DNA of 64,000 nucleotides from JAAYAO01 sp051133435 (GTDB lineage Bacteria; Actinomycetota; Actinomycetes; Propionibacteriales; Propionibacteriaceae), in the NCBI RefSeq assembly GCF_051133435.1, contig NZ_JBPGNY010000001.1:868001-932000 (forward strand), given 5' to 3'. A program made the translations under genes and the position numbers. This document shows positions 62,834 to 64,000 of the stretch, piece by piece. Within the stretch, counting starts at the first letter, position 1. Each line of letters opens with the position of its first letter. Under the pieces are notes generated by a model, which worked only from the letters and a program-made list of their open reading frames with translations, did not search any database and had not been told where the DNA came from.

Positions 62834-62837
62834 GGTC

Positions 62838-63995
62838 TTATTTGGGGCCGGGCAGCCAGGCCCGCAACCGGGCCACGATCGCCTTGGGCGAGCCGCCCCG
62901 GGCATGCACCGGGCTCCACGGCAGTTCGGTGTCGGTGCCGTTGAGGTAGCGCCCCAGTTGCAGACCCGCCGCGGTGCCGGTGAGCAGATCCCAGCGGTCG
63001 ATCCCGCCGAGCACGAAGATGAACGGTGCGAGTACCCCCGCCGGGCCGACCAGCGGCAGCCGGTCGGTCGAGGTGCTGTAGAGCCGCGACCAGCGGCCCA
63101 ACGCATCCTGGGTGCCGAACCGCTGCCGGCCGAACTCGATGAGTGTGCTGAAGGCGAGTTCGGATTCCCGCGGCACGCTGCCGGGATGGGCCGCACCGCT
63201 GACGATGATGGTGCCGGGGTTGAACCCGGGGGTCACGGTGAAGGAGTCCTCCAGGCCGTACCAGAGGTTCTCGATCGGGTGATCGGATTCGAGCTCGACC
63301 GCATACTCCCGAATCACCGAGCCGCGCGGCAGGGGTGAGCGGGTCGGGGCCGGGACGCCGTCACCGACCACCACCCGGGAGGCCAGGATCTCCACCTCGT
63401 GTTCACCGTGCTGCACCACGAACTCATGGGTCGTGCCCGACACCAGCCGGGCCTCGGTGAGCACTTCGGCCCCGGCCGCGGTGACCGCGTCGACCATGGC
63501 GGTGAGGTAGCTGTCGCGTTCGATCAGCAACTGGTCGGGCAGGGTCAGCACCGGACGCACCGGGAAGGGCAGTTCCGATTCGTCGTCGAACTGGGCGGTG
63601 ATGTCGGCCAACCGCAGGGCTTGGGCCTCCTGGTGCAGCAGCACCGCTTGGTGGCCATCGGCCACCCAGGCGCCGGCGGTCACCGGACGACGCAACACCT
63701 CGGAGCCGGGGCCGGCGAGGAAATCGTCGAGCCACAATCGGGCGTCCATCGCGATCTGCAGGTACCCGGTCAGCACATCGTCACCCAACAAGTCGCGGGT
63801 CGGGTGCAGGCGGTCGCCCTGAAGCAGGCTGACCTCGGCCCAGCCCCGTCCGGTCAGGTCGGTGGGGCTACAGACCACCACCCGCAGACCCGCTCGGGCG
63901 GCCACCAATGCAGTGGTGAGGCACGCAATGTCACCCCCCAGGATGGCCAGATCAACTTCCAAGCGATGCAGGGACTCGGTGTCAGACGTGCTCAC
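62838..63995 (-). CDS. FAD-dependent oxidoreductase (DAO superfamily) with altered Rossmann motif
   Basis: A 385-residue protein. The N-terminal DLAILGGDIACLTTALVAAR corresponds to the FAD Rossmann fold, but the usual GxGxxG is replaced by GGDIAC, so flavin binding may be altered. TGRGWAEVSLLQGDRLHPTR is the second motif, and the C-terminal FIFVLGGIDRWDLLTGTAAG fits DAO family members. The GTG at 63995 is near the window edge, so an earlier start outside cannot be excluded. It is convergent with the binding-protein gene. Substrate unknown. Confidence 0.75.
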   Translation of the reverse strand: MSTSDTESLHRLEVDLAILGGDIACLTTALVAARAGLRVVVCSPTDLTGRGWAEVSLLQGDRLHPTRDLLGDDVLTGYLQIAMDARLWLDDFLAGPGSEVLRRPVTAGAWVADGHQAVLLHQEAQALRLADITAQFDDESELPFPVRPVLTLPDQLLIERDSYLTAMVDAVTAAGAEVLTEARLVSGTTHEFVVQHGEHEVEILASRVVVGDGVPAPTRSPLPRGSVIREYAVELESDHPIENLWYGLEDSFTVTPGFNPGTIIVSGAAHPGSVPRESELAFSTLIEFGRQRFGTQDALGRWSRLYSTSTDRLPLVGPAGVLAPFIFVLGGIDRWDLLTGTAAGLQLGRYLNGTDTELPWSPVHARGGSPKAIVARLRAWLPGPK

Positions 63996-64000
63996 GGTCA

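Overview
The window is a high-GC actinobacterial chromosome segment, most likely from the Propionibacteriales / Propionibacteriaceae. This is inferred from GC-rich codon use and from gene orders familiar in actinobacteria: glmU-prs-rplY-pth, mfd with mazG-eno-ftsB-like-DUF501-ppx, and rsmI/pmt with tatD-rpfB-rsmA-ispE. Nothing in the sequence fixes the species. Many genes start directly at a promoter: a TANNNT -10 box lies 6-7 nt before the ATG or GTG, the mark of leaderless mRNAs.

Layout. 1-8.7 kb: a partial ferritin-like protein, two HEYGH zinc metallopeptidases, a DUF1707 protein, a membrane-anchored PstS-like binding protein, an N6-adenine DNA methyltransferase, a Bax-inhibitor-1 family protein and an O-methyltransferase. 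8.7-15.5 kb: a catabolic cluster (NTF2-like, RidA, NhaC-type transporter, divergent XRE-cupin regulator, DHDPS-family lyase and a three-subunit FAD/2Fe-2S/FAD dehydrogenase) resembling D-hydroxyproline or imino-acid oxidation systems. 15.6-16.8 kb: a CGNR regulator, a small ORF and a tRNA with anticodon UAA but no long variable arm. 16.8-22.3 kb: ppx, DUF501, an FtsB-like protein, enolase, mazG and a SurA-like lipoprotein. 22.4-40.97 kb: P-type ATPase, mfd, MMPL exporter, a kinase-fold protein, a PrsW-type protease, pth-rplY-prs-glmU and a large secreted metallophosphoesterase. 53.4-64 kb: TetR, MarR, ispE-rsmA-rpfB-tatD-rsmI, pmt, an oligopeptide-binding lipoprotein and an FAD oxidoreductase.

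The main discovery candidate is a 12-kb integrated element at 41298-53280, bounded by a 47-bp direct repeat that is the 3' half of a tRNA-Gln(UUG) gene. It has a tyrosine integrase, an excisionase-like protein, a primase-helicase, a WhiB-like protein, zinc-finger proteins and small and large terminase subunits, mostly joined by 1-4 nt overlaps. It has no portal, capsid, tail or lysis gene. This is the pattern of a phage satellite that copies and may package its own DNA but borrows a helper's particle. Next to the primase is an array of about ten CGTGAAGG repeats falling in all three reading frames, a likely iteron origin. At the far end are two accessory units with their own leaderless promoters: a DUF6932-like nucleotidyltransferase overlapping an unrecognised partner (candidate defence or toxin-antitoxin pair), and a coiled-coil membrane protein.

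A second candidate is a family of three dispersed, nearly perfect 69-bp palindromes (7910, 16618, 32760). One arm base pair covaries (G-C, C-G, T-A), so pairing seems to be maintained by selection or by the way the element copies itself.
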